Origin: an uncultured bacterium
GTDB taxonomy: Bacteria; Fidelibacterota; Marinisomatia; Marinisomatales; Marinisomataceae
Length of the DNA stretch: 64,000 bases
Direction: 5' to 3'
Assembly (NCBI GenBank): GCA_905182795.1
Contig: CAJJCZ010000009.1
Location: 1 to 64,000 of the forward strand
The position numbers and the translations under genes are program-made. The notes beneath the pieces were generated by a model. It did no database searches, had not been told where the DNA came from, and saw only the letters and a program-made list of their open reading frames with translations. This document shows, one piece after another, positions 16,655-25,731 of the stretch. The first letter of the stretch is position 1, and each line of letters begins with the position of its first letter.

Positions 16655-18354
16655 TAAAACATTTATTAATTAGTATAATTTTAATCTCTTGTTTGTTTTC
16701 TCAGGAAATTGAAACCTTTGTAGTCAGTAAGGATATTGATATCAGTGAATCGTTTACTTTTACAATTAAAATTAAAGATATAGACGTAGATCCTGAGGTT
16801 GATATTTCTCCAATGCTTGAGAATTTTTCAGTTATTATAGGTCCTAACATAGGAAGTGAATATAAATTTATTAATGGAAAAAAAAGTACTTCAAGATCTA
16901 TTTCCTGGACTATTGTAGCTCAAAAAGTAGGAAAATTAAAAATTCCAAAGCTTAAAGTAGTGTTAGCTGGCAAGCAATATTTTACAGATGAAGTGATTAT
17001 GAATGTATCTAAAAAGACTATAGATGGAGCTATTGGTGATATGTTTTTGAAAATAGAAGTAAGCGATCTTGACGTTAGAGTAGGAGAGCAAGTTATTGTT
17101 ACATATACTTTCTTTACTAGGATCGCATCAAAAGTTTTATCAACAGAGTTTCCAAAATATAAAAATTTCTGGGTTGAAAAATTATTTGATCCAGCAGGAA
17201 AACAAATTACTCCAGATGCTTGGAATGATATAGAGATTAATGGGTATAAGTATAAATCTATTAAGATGTATGAAGTTGCATTATTTCCACTGTCTGAAGG
17301 TACATTTGATCTGAACTCTATGATAATGAAGATTGAAACAAAAGAGAAAGATCCTGGAGTTAGGAGATTGTTTTGGGATGACCCATTTTTTGATACTTTT
17401 TCGCAAAGAACTAAAGCTAGAATTCTTGTTTCAGAGTTAAGAACTATTAAAGTATCTACGCTTTTAAATCAACCTAAAAATTTTACTGGCGCCGTAGGAA
17501 GCTTTAGTGTTAGTTCATCACTTTCTTCTAAGAATGTTGAAAATGGTACTCCAATGACTTTTTATTTAAGATTGAAGGGAGAAGGAAATTTAGACAACAT
17601 TGGTAGGCCTGATATTAAATTTCCAGATAATTTTGATATTTTTGATGGAGAAATAGTAAAAGAAAGAGATATTACTGACTCTGTGTCAGGAACAATTACT
17701 TGGGAGTATAATATCATTCCTAGAAAAGAAGGAGATTATACGATTGAAGCAGTAGCAATTCCGTTTTTTGATACTAAGTTAGAGGCTTGGAGTTCAGTTA
17801 GGTCTAAGCCAATAAAATTCAACATTACCAAGAGTAGTTATTTTGAAAAGAATGCTAATATTAATGCATTGATTGATAATAAAGATATTAGATATATAAA
17901 ATTAAAAGATACTAAATGGATATTTAAAGATTCTAATGATGCTTACAATATATCATTTTTTATTATTATTGGATCAATACTCATTCTTTTAGCACCTATA
18001 TTTATCAAACCATTTAATCATTTTATTGGAAATCAATCATTAGTATTTAAAAACAAAACTGCTTTATCAAATGCGATTAATCTGATAGAGTCTTCAGATA
18101 GCTTATATATAGATTGCCCTAAAGCGATCAGAATTTTCTGTAGAAATAAGGATTTAACTGACTCTGTTAACTTAGACTCACTTTCTTTAAAAGATCAAAT
18201 TAAAGGTAGTATTAGATTAAAAGACCTTAATATTATTCAAGGTATTCTAAATGAATGTAGTAAATATAACTATACAGATATATCTACTGAGGACAATATA
18301 AAACTTCAGAAAAAAACGATAAAAATATTAACTAAAATTAATAGCTATGTTTAA
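16651..18354 (+). CDS. batD: BatD oxygen-tolerance protein
   Basis: A 567-residue protein starting at GTG 16651. The signal peptide ends in FS-Q; an alternative lipobox-like LISC lies just before it, so export as a lipoprotein is possible but less likely. The large extracytoplasmic part contains Ig-like beta domains typical of BatD (VGEQVIVTYTFFTR, LRLKGEGNLDNIGRPDI). One TM helix near residue 435 precedes a cytoplasmic helical tail. It overlaps batC by 4 nt and batE by 8 nt. The family role is in the Bat complex; the molecular function is unknown. Confidence 0.87.
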   Translation: MIKHLLISIILISCLFSQEIETFVVSKDIDISESFTFTIKIKDIDVDPEVDISPMLENFSVIIGPNIGSEYKFINGKKSTSRSISWTIVAQKVGKLKIPKLKVVLAGKQYFTDEVIMNVSKKTIDGAIGDMFLKIEVSDLDVRVGEQVIVTYTFFTRIASKVLSTEFPKYKNFWVEKLFDPAGKQITPDAWNDIEINGYKYKSIKMYEVALFPLSEGTFDLNSMIMKIETKEKDPGVRRLFWDDPFFDTFSQRTKARILVSELRTIKVSTLLNQPKNFTGAVGSFSVSSSLSSKNVENGTPMTFYLRLKGEGNLDNIGRPDIKFPDNFDIFDGEIVKERDITDSVSGTITWEYNIIPRKEGDYTIEAVAIPFFDTKLEAWSSVRSKPIKFNITKSSYFEKNANINALIDNKDIRYIKLKDTKWIFKDSNDAYNISFFIIIGSILILLAPIFIKPFNHFIGNQSLVFKNKTALSNAINLIESSDSLYIDCPKAIRIFCRNKDLTDSVNLDSLSLKDQIKGSIRLKDLNIIQGILNECSKYNYTDISTEDNIKLQKKTIKILTKINSYV

Positions 18355-19087
18355 GATTCTGAATATAATTCTATTGACAATAGGCATGACCTATGCACAA
18401 GATTTAGATTTATTATTTTCTGATGGAAATAAATCCTATAATAATGGTCAATTTGACGACGCTGTTCAAGTCTATGAAGATATTCTTAATCAAGGTTTTT
18501 ATAGTGCAGATTTATATTATAATCTTGGAAATGCTTATTATAGACTAGAAGATTTTGGAAATGCAAGATGGTCTTATGAGATGGGATCTAGTATTGAGCC
18601 TAGAGACAGAGATATCATACATAATTTAACACTAGTAAAGCAAAAAATTCCAAATGCACTAGAAGTTCCAGATTCGCAGATTCTAAATTTTATTAATAAT
18701 TTTTTAGCAAGCTTTACATATAGTGATTTTATTTTTTTTACCTCATTGATACTCTTTTTTTATTCTATTTCTTCTATTTTTTATAGAATCAATCCTTCCA
18801 ATCTAACAGTCTTATTTTATTATTTTTTTATAGTACTATTTTTTCTAGGCACATCATCTTCTGGTATTAAATTTTTATGGGAAAAGAATAATAATTTTGG
18901 AATTATTTTAAATGACGAAACTCAATTATACTCTGCACCATTTTTAAATAATGATATTAAAATTTCTATATTCTTTTCAGGTAATAAAGTAAAAATTGAA
19001 CAAAAGACTGATAAATGGTTAGAAATATCTTCTATGGACGGAAGAAAAGGTTGGATTAGACTGAAAGATATAAGAACTTTAGACTAG
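18347..19087 (+). CDS. batE: BatE, TPR and SH3b protein
   Basis: The signal peptide ends TYA, with Gln next. TPR motifs (LYYNLGNAYYRLEDFGNARW) span residues about 20-95, two TM helices lie around 125-175, and a C-terminal bacterial SH3-like domain (NKVKIEQKTDKWLEIS, GWIRLKDIR) ends the protein. This is the standard BatE layout. ATG 18347 lies in the last codons of batD. A SPOR-domain gene follows 1 nt after the stop. Confidence 0.85.
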   Translation: MFKILNIILLTIGMTYAQDLDLLFSDGNKSYNNGQFDDAVQVYEDILNQGFYSADLYYNLGNAYYRLEDFGNARWSYEMGSSIEPRDRDIIHNLTLVKQKIPNALEVPDSQILNFINNFLASFTYSDFIFFTSLILFFYSISSIFYRINPSNLTVLFYYFFIVLFFLGTSSSGIKFLWEKNNNFGIILNDETQLYSAPFLNNDIKISIFFSGNKVKIEQKTDKWLEISSMDGRKGWIRLKDIRTLD

Positions 19088-19088
19088 T

Positions 19089-19502
19089 ATGAGACTTCTA
19101 ATTATTTTATTCTTCACTAGCATTATCTATGGGCAGAGCGATTTTATTCTTCCTAGTGATTTTGCAGACAACCCACCAAACCTACCTAATGTTGTTTTGC
19201 CTTCTTTTGATGATAATGACGATTCTGAATCAGTTAGTGATATAGATTTTACAAACTCAGTGAAAGGTTATCGTATACAGATTATGATCTCTGAAGATGA
19301 AAAAGATTTAATTAATGTAAAACAGAAACTTGAACTAATTATAAAAGAAAAAATATATATCAAATTTGAGCTCCCAAATTACAAATTAAGAGTTGGTAAT
19401 TTTGATAGCAGAAAAAAAGCAGAAACTTATCGTAACAAGGTAATTCAACTGGGATATAGATCTGCATGGGTTGTTCCAACTCTAATTGAATTGGACTATT
19501 AG
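19089..19502 (+). CDS. exported SPOR-domain protein
   Basis: A 137-residue protein with a signal peptide ending IYG, Gln next. After a short Asp/Ser-rich linker, residues about 58-130 form a SPOR domain (GYRIQIMISEDEKDL, YKLRVGNFDSRKKAETYRNKV), the fold that binds denuded glycan strands of peptidoglycan. It lies directly between batE and yebC with almost no spacing. A role at the septum or cell wall is expected from the domain only. Confidence 0.8.
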   Translation: MRLLIILFFTSIIYGQSDFILPSDFADNPPNLPNVVLPSFDDNDDSESVSDIDFTNSVKGYRIQIMISEDEKDLINVKQKLELIIKEKIYIKFELPNYKLRVGNFDSRKKAETYRNKVIQLGYRSAWVVPTLIELDY

Positions 19503-20234
19503 ATGTCAGGGCATAGTAAGTGGTCAACTATAAAACGAAAAAAAGGCGTTCTTGATCAAAAGAGAGGAAAACTTTTTTCCTCTATCGGTAAAGAAATAAC
19601 AATATCTGCAAGACTCTTTGGCGGAGATTTAGAAGCAAATGCTAGATTGCGTCAAGCAGTAAAAAAAGCTAAATCTATAAATATGCCTAGTGCAAATATT
19701 GATAAAGCAATTAAAAAAGGGGCTGGAGGTTTAGATAACGTTAGCTATGAAGAAGCTGCTTATGAAGGATATGGTCCTAATGGCATAGCTGTCTTTATAG
19801 AAACTATTACAGACAATAAGAATAGAACTGTAGCCGAAATTAGACATGTACTTTCAAAGGCGGGTGGTTCACTCGGTCAATCTGGAAGCGTGGCATGGAA
19901 TTTTGATAGAATGGGTATTATTCTTATTGAGGAATCTATAGTTTCAGAAGATGATATATTCAATATTTCTATCGAAAATGATGCAAAAGATTTTAAAATA
20001 GATGATGGTTATTATAAGTTATTTTTTGATCATAGCGTTCTTTATGAAAAAATTGAAGTAATTGAACAGATTCCCCTAGAAGTTGATTCTTCTTTTGTTG
20101 CATTTATTCCAAAAGATTTTATCAAGATCTCTGAAGAGGAAAGTGTTAAAGTTGAGAATCTAATAGATTCGTTAGACGACTTGGAAGATGTGCAGAATGT
20201 TTATTCAAACTATGAAGTTGAGCAACCTTCATGA
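19503..20234 (+). CDS. yebC: YebC/PmpR family transcription or translation factor
   Basis: YebC-family proteins act as DNA-binding regulators in some bacteria and as translation factors at proline stretches in others. The 243-residue protein begins with the invariant MSGHSKWSTIKRKK and has MPSANIDKAIKKGAG and YEGYGPNGIAVFIE. Its position directly before ruvC-ruvA is the conserved yebC-ruvCAB context. It begins 1 nt after the SPOR gene and overlaps ruvC by 4 nt. Confidence 0.95.
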   Translation: MSGHSKWSTIKRKKGVLDQKRGKLFSSIGKEITISARLFGGDLEANARLRQAVKKAKSINMPSANIDKAIKKGAGGLDNVSYEEAAYEGYGPNGIAVFIETITDNKNRTVAEIRHVLSKAGGSLGQSGSVAWNFDRMGIILIEESIVSEDDIFNISIENDAKDFKIDDGYYKLFFDHSVLYEKIEVIEQIPLEVDSSFVAFIPKDFIKISEEESVKVENLIDSLDDLEDVQNVYSNYEVEQPS

Positions 20235-20707
20235 TTATATTAGGATTTGATCCAGGATTAACGAATACTGGTTATGCAGTTCTTAGAAAAGAAGCAAATA
20301 ATATTACTTTAGTCGAGTCTGGTCTAGTTAAGCCGAAAGTGGGAAAAACTCTTTCAGCGCGATTATTTACTATTTTCTCAGAAACAAGTAAGTTAATTGA
20401 ACATTTTAGTCCTAATTTGGTAGTCATTGAAAATGTATTTTATGGTAAAAATGTGCAATCTGCTATAAAATTGGGACAAGCAAAAGCATCAATAATGCTA
20501 TCAGCAGAGAAATACAATATTGATATGGTTGACTATGCTCCGAGAGAGATTAAGCAATCAATTGTAGGAAATGGATCTGCATCAAAAGAGCAAGTTGCTT
20601 TTATGGTAAAAAAGATTTTTAAGTTAAATGACGAAGCTTTGAAAAGCACTGATGTTTCAGATGCTATTGCTATAGCTTGGTGTGGAGCAAATAGGAAACC
20701 AAAATGA
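20231..20707 (+). CDS. ruvC: Holliday-junction resolvase RuvC
   Basis: RuvC cuts four-way junctions in recombination. The active-site acids are D7 (GFDPG), E67 (VIENVF) and the C-terminal pair in STDVSDAIAIA. At 158 residues it is normal. It overlaps yebC and ruvA by 4 nt each, so the three are translationally coupled. ruvB is not adjacent; gcvT follows ruvA. Confidence 0.95.
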   Translation: MIILGFDPGLTNTGYAVLRKEANNITLVESGLVKPKVGKTLSARLFTIFSETSKLIEHFSPNLVVIENVFYGKNVQSAIKLGQAKASIMLSAEKYNIDMVDYAPREIKQSIVGNGSASKEQVAFMVKKIFKLNDEALKSTDVSDAIAIAWCGANRKPK

Positions 20708-21297
20708 TTGATTCAATTACGGGTATTATTCAAAGAAAAGAGCCTACCAACCTTTTTATTCATATGAATGGTTTGGTTTTTAATATATCTATTTGCCTTA
20801 AAGATTATGAACAACTTCCCGAGTTAAATCAAGAAATTACAGTATTAACTTATTTGAATGTAAGAGAAGATTTGATGGAGCTGTATGGATTTTTAGAATA
20901 TGAAAGAAGACGTTTATTTGTTCAGCTGATAGGAGTCTCAGGTATTGGACCCAGAACAGCAATTAATTTACTTTCAAATATTTCGGTTGCTCACTTTAAA
21001 GAGAACATTGTTGCCAAGGATGTAAAGTCATTGAGTTTGATTCCAGGAATTGGACCTAAAACTGCGCAAAGAATTATCCTAGATATAAGAGAAAAAATAA
21101 CAAAAGATAAAGCAACGAAAGAAGGATTAGATGTATCAAAGATTAATTTCACATATGATGATATTTATACTGCACTTTCTTCTTTGGGATATAGAAAAAA
21201 TCAAATCGATAAAGCTATTAAGAAGCTAAATAAAGAAAATAGTTTTGAGGGTAATATCGAAGATGTAATTAAGAAGGTGTTAAATATAATCAGATGA
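20704..21297 (+). CDS. ruvA: Holliday-junction branch-migration protein RuvA
   Basis: RuvA binds Holliday junctions and loads RuvB. The 197-residue protein has an OB-fold N-domain (REDLMELYGF), two helix-hairpin-helix motifs (LIGVSGIGPRTAINLLS and LIPGIGPKTAQRIIL) and a C-terminal UBA-like domain (ALSSLGYRKNQIDKAI) that contacts RuvB. It overlaps ruvC and gcvT by 4 nt. The RuvB partner must be encoded elsewhere. Confidence 0.96.
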   Translation: MIDSITGIIQRKEPTNLFIHMNGLVFNISICLKDYEQLPELNQEITVLTYLNVREDLMELYGFLEYERRRLFVQLIGVSGIGPRTAINLLSNISVAHFKENIVAKDVKSLSLIPGIGPKTAQRIILDIREKITKDKATKEGLDVSKINFTYDDIYTALSSLGYRKNQIDKAIKKLNKENSFEGNIEDVIKKVLNIIR

Positions 21298-22370
21298 GTG
21301 AATCTTTAAAAACAACATTGTATGATTGTCATGATAAATTAGGAGCAAAGCTAGTCCCTTTTGCAGGATTCTTAATGCCATTACAGTACTCTGGAATTAT
21401 TGATGAGCATAAACATGTTAGATCTAAAGTAGGTTTATTTGATGTTAGTCATATGGGAGAATTTATTGTAAGTGGAAAAAATGCTAAACAATTTCTCCAA
21501 AACGTTACAATTAATGATATTAATGCCTTGAAGCCTGGAAAAGCTCAATATAGCGCACTTTGCAATGAAAGCGGTGGAATACTTGATGATTTGTTGATAT
21601 ATGATTTATCAGATCATTATATGCTTGTAGTTAATGCTTCTAACATTGAAAAGAACTTTAAATGGCTTGAAAAACATTTATTGAGCGAAGTAGTGTTGAA
21701 GGATATATCAGAAAATATGGGTTTGTTAGCAATACAGGGCCCTCTTTCTAGGGATATATTAGAGAGCTTCTATCCAGAAATTAGTTCGTTAAAATATTAT
21801 GAAACTTTAATGCCAGATTCTGATAGAACTATTGTTGCTCGAACAGGCTATTCAGGCGAATTGGGATTCGAAATATATGTATCAAATGACAAAATCGTTG
21901 ATTTGTGGAACAAGTTATTAGGTGCATCAGAACATATAAGACCTGTTGGTTTAGGGTGTAGAGATTCTTTAAGACTAGAAATGGGATATTGTCTCTATGG
22001 ACATGAATTAAATGAATCAATTAATCCAATAGAATCAGGGTTATCTTGGATTACAAAATTAGATACACAATTTATTGGATCTAAATTTTTGGCTGATATA
22101 AGTATAGAAAAAAAATTAGTACCACTAGTTTTAAAAGATAGAGCAATTCCTAGAGCTGAATATAAAATTTTTGATGATAATGATAATAAAATTGGGTTTA
22201 TTACGAGTGGCGCAATGTCGCCTAGTCTGAAGTTTGGTATAGCTTTAGCTTATATAGATCTACCTTATGCAAAAGATTTAAATTCTTTTAATATTAAAAT
22301 TCGTAATAATACTTTTACTATGGATAAAGCAAAGCTTCCCTTTTATAAACATGGAACATATTTAAAATAA
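21294..22370 (+). CDS. gcvT: glycine-cleavage system T protein (aminomethyltransferase)
   Basis: GcvT transfers the methylene group from lipoyl-bound aminomethyl to tetrahydrofolate. The 358-residue protein starts LKTTLYDCHDKLGAKLVPFAGF and has VSHMGE, ARTGYSGELGFEI, GLGCRDSLRLEMGYCLYGHE and a C-terminal barrel (GFITSGAMSPSLKFGIALAYI). All are standard GcvT features. The ATG overlaps ruvA as ATGA and the stop overlaps ftsK by 1 nt. Other gcv genes are not in the window, so its placement among recombination and division genes is probably incidental. Confidence 0.95.
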   Translation: MSESLKTTLYDCHDKLGAKLVPFAGFLMPLQYSGIIDEHKHVRSKVGLFDVSHMGEFIVSGKNAKQFLQNVTINDINALKPGKAQYSALCNESGGILDDLLIYDLSDHYMLVVNASNIEKNFKWLEKHLLSEVVLKDISENMGLLAIQGPLSRDILESFYPEISSLKYYETLMPDSDRTIVARTGYSGELGFEIYVSNDKIVDLWNKLLGASEHIRPVGLGCRDSLRLEMGYCLYGHELNESINPIESGLSWITKLDTQFIGSKFLADISIEKKLVPLVLKDRAIPRAEYKIFDDNDNKIGFITSGAMSPSLKFGIALAYIDLPYAKDLNSFNIKIRNNTFTMDKAKLPFYKHGTYLK

Positions 22371-24643
22371 TGGATAAAAAACGAATACAAATTATTGGAT
22401 GGTTACTAGCTTTTTGTTCTTTTTTAACCTTAGGATCTATGATAGGTTATGATGCATCAGAAGAACCTTCTCTTGTTTCAAATTCAATTAATAACCCCTT
22501 TAATATTGTAGGAGTATATATTGGCTATTATTTCATAAAGTTAGGTTTTGGATATGCCGCTTACATGATTCCCCTAATTGGCTTAACTGTATCATTTTAT
22601 TTAATTTCAAATTTTAGTTTCATGCTATCAAGACTAATAAGTTATCAATTAGGACTTCTTTTTTATCTTTCAATTACTCTAGGTTTATTTCAAAATTATA
22701 ATTCACTTTCTTCTGATATTAGCTATGAGTATTCAGGTTTATTAGGTGGCTTAGTATTAAGCTTATTTCATGATTGGATTGGTTTAATTGGTTCTATCAG
22801 CTTGATAACACTTTTATGGATATTGCTTTTTGTAGGATTTTTTAATTTAGATCTTTATAGTAGTTTTCAATCTGCAGTATCTTTTATTCAATCTAAAATT
22901 AAGTCATTAAGCGATATTAATTGGCGAGTTTGGTTAAAAAATGAAGACAAACACTTACAAGAAGAAGTTAAAAAAATCATTGATGATGAATCTTTCCTAC
23001 ATGACATAACTGAAGAAGAATCAAAGGAAAATACTTCAGTCGATAGTCCAGTAGACGTAGTCGAAGAATTAAAAGAAGAAGTCATTGATGATATAGAGTC
23101 TGAAGATGAATTATCAATTGAAAAAGAAATTGTTGAGAAAGAAGTAGATATTGATCAAAAAAGATCAAATTCTATTATTAAGAAAGACTGGAAGTTTCCA
23201 TCTACAGATTTATTAGAATTTATTTCAGATGAATCAGAGGAATTGAGTACAGATTATCTAAAAGATAGAGCTGAATTTCTGCGTAATTCTATTTCAACCT
23301 TTGGAGTAGAGGGAAAGACAGGATCAATTAAAACAGGTCCAATTATTACATTATTTGAAATAGAGCCAGCTGAAGGAGTAAGAGTAAATAAATTTGTTCA
23401 GCTATCAGATGATATTGCAAGAGTTATGGAAGCAGATAGAGTAAGAGTGTTAGCTCCTATACCTGGAACATCCCTTGTAGGGGTTGAAATTCCGAATGAT
23501 AACCCTCAAACTATTTATTTGAAATCAGTTATTAATTCTGAAAAATATTTAAAGTCCAATTCAAAGCTAAAGCTAGCAATTGGAAAGGGAATTCTTGGAG
23601 ATATTGCTATTCTTGATTTAGTAGAGATGCCTCACCTATTGATTGCTGGAACAACAGGCTCAGGAAAGTCTGTGTCGTTGAATACTATTATTGTCAGTCT
23701 TCTTTATCAGTTAAAGCCAGATGAAGTTAAGTTTGTTATTATTGATCCCAAGAAGGTGGAAATGTCTTTATATAAAGGACTTGAAGATCATTATTTATTA
23801 AAATTTGATGGTATTGATGAGTCAATTATTACCAAGAAAGATAATGCAATTTTAGCCTTAAGGTCGTTGGAAAAAGAAATGGATTCAAGATACGATCTAC
23901 TTGCCAAGTCTGTAAAAAGAAATATTGCTGAATACAACAGCATGATGAAAAAAAATAAGAAAGATTTAATGCCATATATTGTACTTATGATTGACGAATT
24001 AGCTGATTTAATGATGTATAGTCCTAGAGATGTTGAGGCTCCTATTGCCAGATTAGCTCAATTAGCAAGAGCTGTTGGTATTCATCTAGTTATTGCAACA
24101 CAGAGACCTTCTGTTGATGTTATCACAGGTGTTATTAAGGCAAACTTTCCCGCTAGAATAGCATTTCAAGTAGCTACAAAAATTGATTCTAGAACAATTT
24201 TAGACGTAAATGGTGCAGATAAATTAATTGGAAAAGGAGACATGCTTTATCAAAAACCAGGAGCCTCTTCTCCTGTTAGGATGCATGGTGCTTTTGTTAC
24301 TTTGAAAGAAATTGAAGACTTAGTAGGATATATATCCAAGCAACCAAAGCCAAATGAAATTATACTTGAAACTGTTAGAGATAATGTAAGTACTCTTGGT
24401 GGTAGTGAGGGAGGTATTGAAGATGAACTTCTTGAGAAGGCAATTGAAATTGTAGTAGTAAGTAAGCAAGGATCTATTTCATTATTACAAAGGAGATTAT
24501 CCATAGGTTATTCTAGAGCAGCTAGGTTAATAGATGAGATGGAAAGATTAAAAATTGTAGGATCTTTTACTGGAAGTAAAGCTCGCGAAGTTCTGGTTGA
24601 TGAGTCCTATTTAGAGACAATCAAAGATGATCAAGAAGTATAG
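22370..24643 (+). CDS. ftsK: DNA translocase FtsK
   Basis: FtsK couples division to chromosome segregation. The N-terminus (to about residue 185) has four TM helices. A short acidic linker (about 190-270) replaces the long linker of E. coli. The motor domain carries Walker A AGTTGSGKS at about 426-434 and Walker B YIVLMIDELADLM. A C-terminal gamma winged helix (LLQRRLSIGYSRAARLIDEME) binds the KOPS DNA signal. At 757 residues it is a compact SpoIIIE/FtsK. It overlaps the LolA-like gene by 17 nt. Confidence 0.96.
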   Translation: MDKKRIQIIGWLLAFCSFLTLGSMIGYDASEEPSLVSNSINNPFNIVGVYIGYYFIKLGFGYAAYMIPLIGLTVSFYLISNFSFMLSRLISYQLGLLFYLSITLGLFQNYNSLSSDISYEYSGLLGGLVLSLFHDWIGLIGSISLITLLWILLFVGFFNLDLYSSFQSAVSFIQSKIKSLSDINWRVWLKNEDKHLQEEVKKIIDDESFLHDITEEESKENTSVDSPVDVVEELKEEVIDDIESEDELSIEKEIVEKEVDIDQKRSNSIIKKDWKFPSTDLLEFISDESEELSTDYLKDRAEFLRNSISTFGVEGKTGSIKTGPIITLFEIEPAEGVRVNKFVQLSDDIARVMEADRVRVLAPIPGTSLVGVEIPNDNPQTIYLKSVINSEKYLKSNSKLKLAIGKGILGDIAILDLVEMPHLLIAGTTGSGKSVSLNTIIVSLLYQLKPDEVKFVIIDPKKVEMSLYKGLEDHYLLKFDGIDESIITKKDNAILALRSLEKEMDSRYDLLAKSVKRNIAEYNSMMKKNKKDLMPYIVLMIDELADLMMYSPRDVEAPIARLAQLARAVGIHLVIATQRPSVDVITGVIKANFPARIAFQVATKIDSRTILDVNGADKLIGKGDMLYQKPGASSPVRMHGAFVTLKEIEDLVGYISKQPKPNEIILETVRDNVSTLGGSEGGIEDELLEKAIEIVVVSKQGSISLLQRRLSIGYSRAARLIDEMERLKIVGSFTGSKAREVLVDESYLETIKDDQEV

Positions 24644-25187
24644 TTTAATTTTACTATTAAGTATATCATTTGGACAGAATACGATTGAAGATAATGTCGC
24701 TTCATTTATTGAAAGTCTTGATAATAAAACTCTCATATTAATTATTGAAAAAGATAGCGTTAATAGTAATGCAACTCTATCTATATTAAATGAAAAAATT
24801 TATTTTGATACATTGAGCGAAGATGGAACAGTTGCTGTCATAGATAGTGTAAGTATTATAACCTACGACTTTAACAATCAAGTGATGATTATGGAAACTG
24901 TGGACAATACTTTTTTAGATATTTTTAATAGTAATAATTTATCAAAGTATAACATCATCAATAAAAATATTCAGTATGGAATATGTAAAATTGACTATGA
25001 ATTTGAATCACTTTTGACGTCAATTCAGTTTGATATAACTGCAAAAGAAATTATATCAGTTGAAGTGAAAGATGGTGATATCACTTTATTCAAATCTCGA
25101 ATAAAAAGTATTTCAACATTTAATTCTTATATCAATGAAAAGAACTTTGATTCTTGGAAAGTGTTAGATTGGAGAGAGAATGAGTAA
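24627..25187 (+). CDS. LolA-like periplasmic lipoprotein carrier candidate
   Basis: A 186-residue exported protein with signal peptide ending SFG, Gln next. The rest is beta-rich (NATLSILNEKIYFDTLSED, YGICKIDYEF, LTSIQFDITAKEIISVEVKD), which fits the LolA/LolB half-barrel, though identity is weak. In many bacteria lolA follows ftsK, which supports the call. The protein is short, and I cannot see a decisive LolA motif. It overlaps ftsK by 17 nt and gmhB by 8 nt. Confidence 0.55.
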   Translation: MIKKYSLILLLSISFGQNTIEDNVASFIESLDNKTLILIIEKDSVNSNATLSILNEKIYFDTLSEDGTVAVIDSVSIITYDFNNQVMIMETVDNTFLDIFNSNNLSKYNIINKNIQYGICKIDYEFESLLTSIQFDITAKEIISVEVKDGDITLFKSRIKSISTFNSYINEKNFDSWKVLDWRENE

Positions 25188-25731
25188 GATATTTGATACA
25201 ATATTTTTAGATAGAGATGGAACAATCAGTCATGATCCTTATGGCTATATAAATAGTCTTTCTGAGTATCATTTTTTTGATTATACATTTGAGGCATTAG
25301 AAATATTAAGCAAATATACTAACAAGTTTATAATTGTTACCAATCAATCAGGTTTAGCTTCCGGTAAAATTGATATAGAAAATTTAGAAGAAATAAATAG
25401 CTTCATTTATAAAGAATTTGAAAAAAGAAATCTCCCTTTAAAGAAGATATATTTTTCTGAAAATTATGATGAAGGTTATGACTCTATGCGAAAACCTGGT
25501 ATAGGAATGTTTGTAAAAGCGAAAGAAGATTTCAATATTGATTTATCAAAAAGTTTAATGATTGGAGATTCTATTGTAGATATGCAAGTAGGAGATAGGC
25601 TTGATATGAAAACTATTTTCTTACTCACAGGATTCGGTAAAGAGTATTTAGCTGAGGTTAAAGATAAGTGTGATCCTAATTTTATAGCAAAGGATTTACT
25701 GGAAGCATCAAAGGAGATAGTATCAATATAG
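25180..25731 (+). CDS. gmhB: HAD-family D,D-heptose 1,7-bisphosphate phosphatase (GmhB-like)
   Basis: The HAD motifs are present: FLDRDGT (nucleophile and acid Asp, residues about 9-15), IIVTNQSG (motif II), RKPGIGM (Lys) and MIGDSIVDMQVG (motif IV). The overall layout matches GmhB and the histidinol-phosphatase branch. The zinc-binding Cys/His loop of E. coli GmhB is not evident between motif II and KPG, so specificity (heptose versus another sugar or histidinol phosphate) is uncertain. The function would be in lipopolysaccharide core-heptose synthesis. Its 3' end overlaps the proposed ddl start by 10 nt. Confidence 0.75.
   Translation: MSKIFDTIFLDRDGTISHDPYGYINSLSEYHFFDYTFEALEILSKYTNKFIIVTNQSGLASGKIDIENLEEINSFIYKEFEKRNLPLKKIYFSENYDEGYDSMRKPGIGMFVKAKEDFNIDLSKSLMIGDSIVDMQVGDRLDMKTIFLLTGFGKEYLAEVKDKCDPNFIAKDLLEASKEIVSI

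Noticed and set aside
16660-16720. Lipobox-like LISC in BatD, suggesting a lipoprotein
   Set aside because: The hydrophobic region before it is very short, and a standard signal-peptidase site with Gln at +1 follows a few residues later, as in BatC and BatE.
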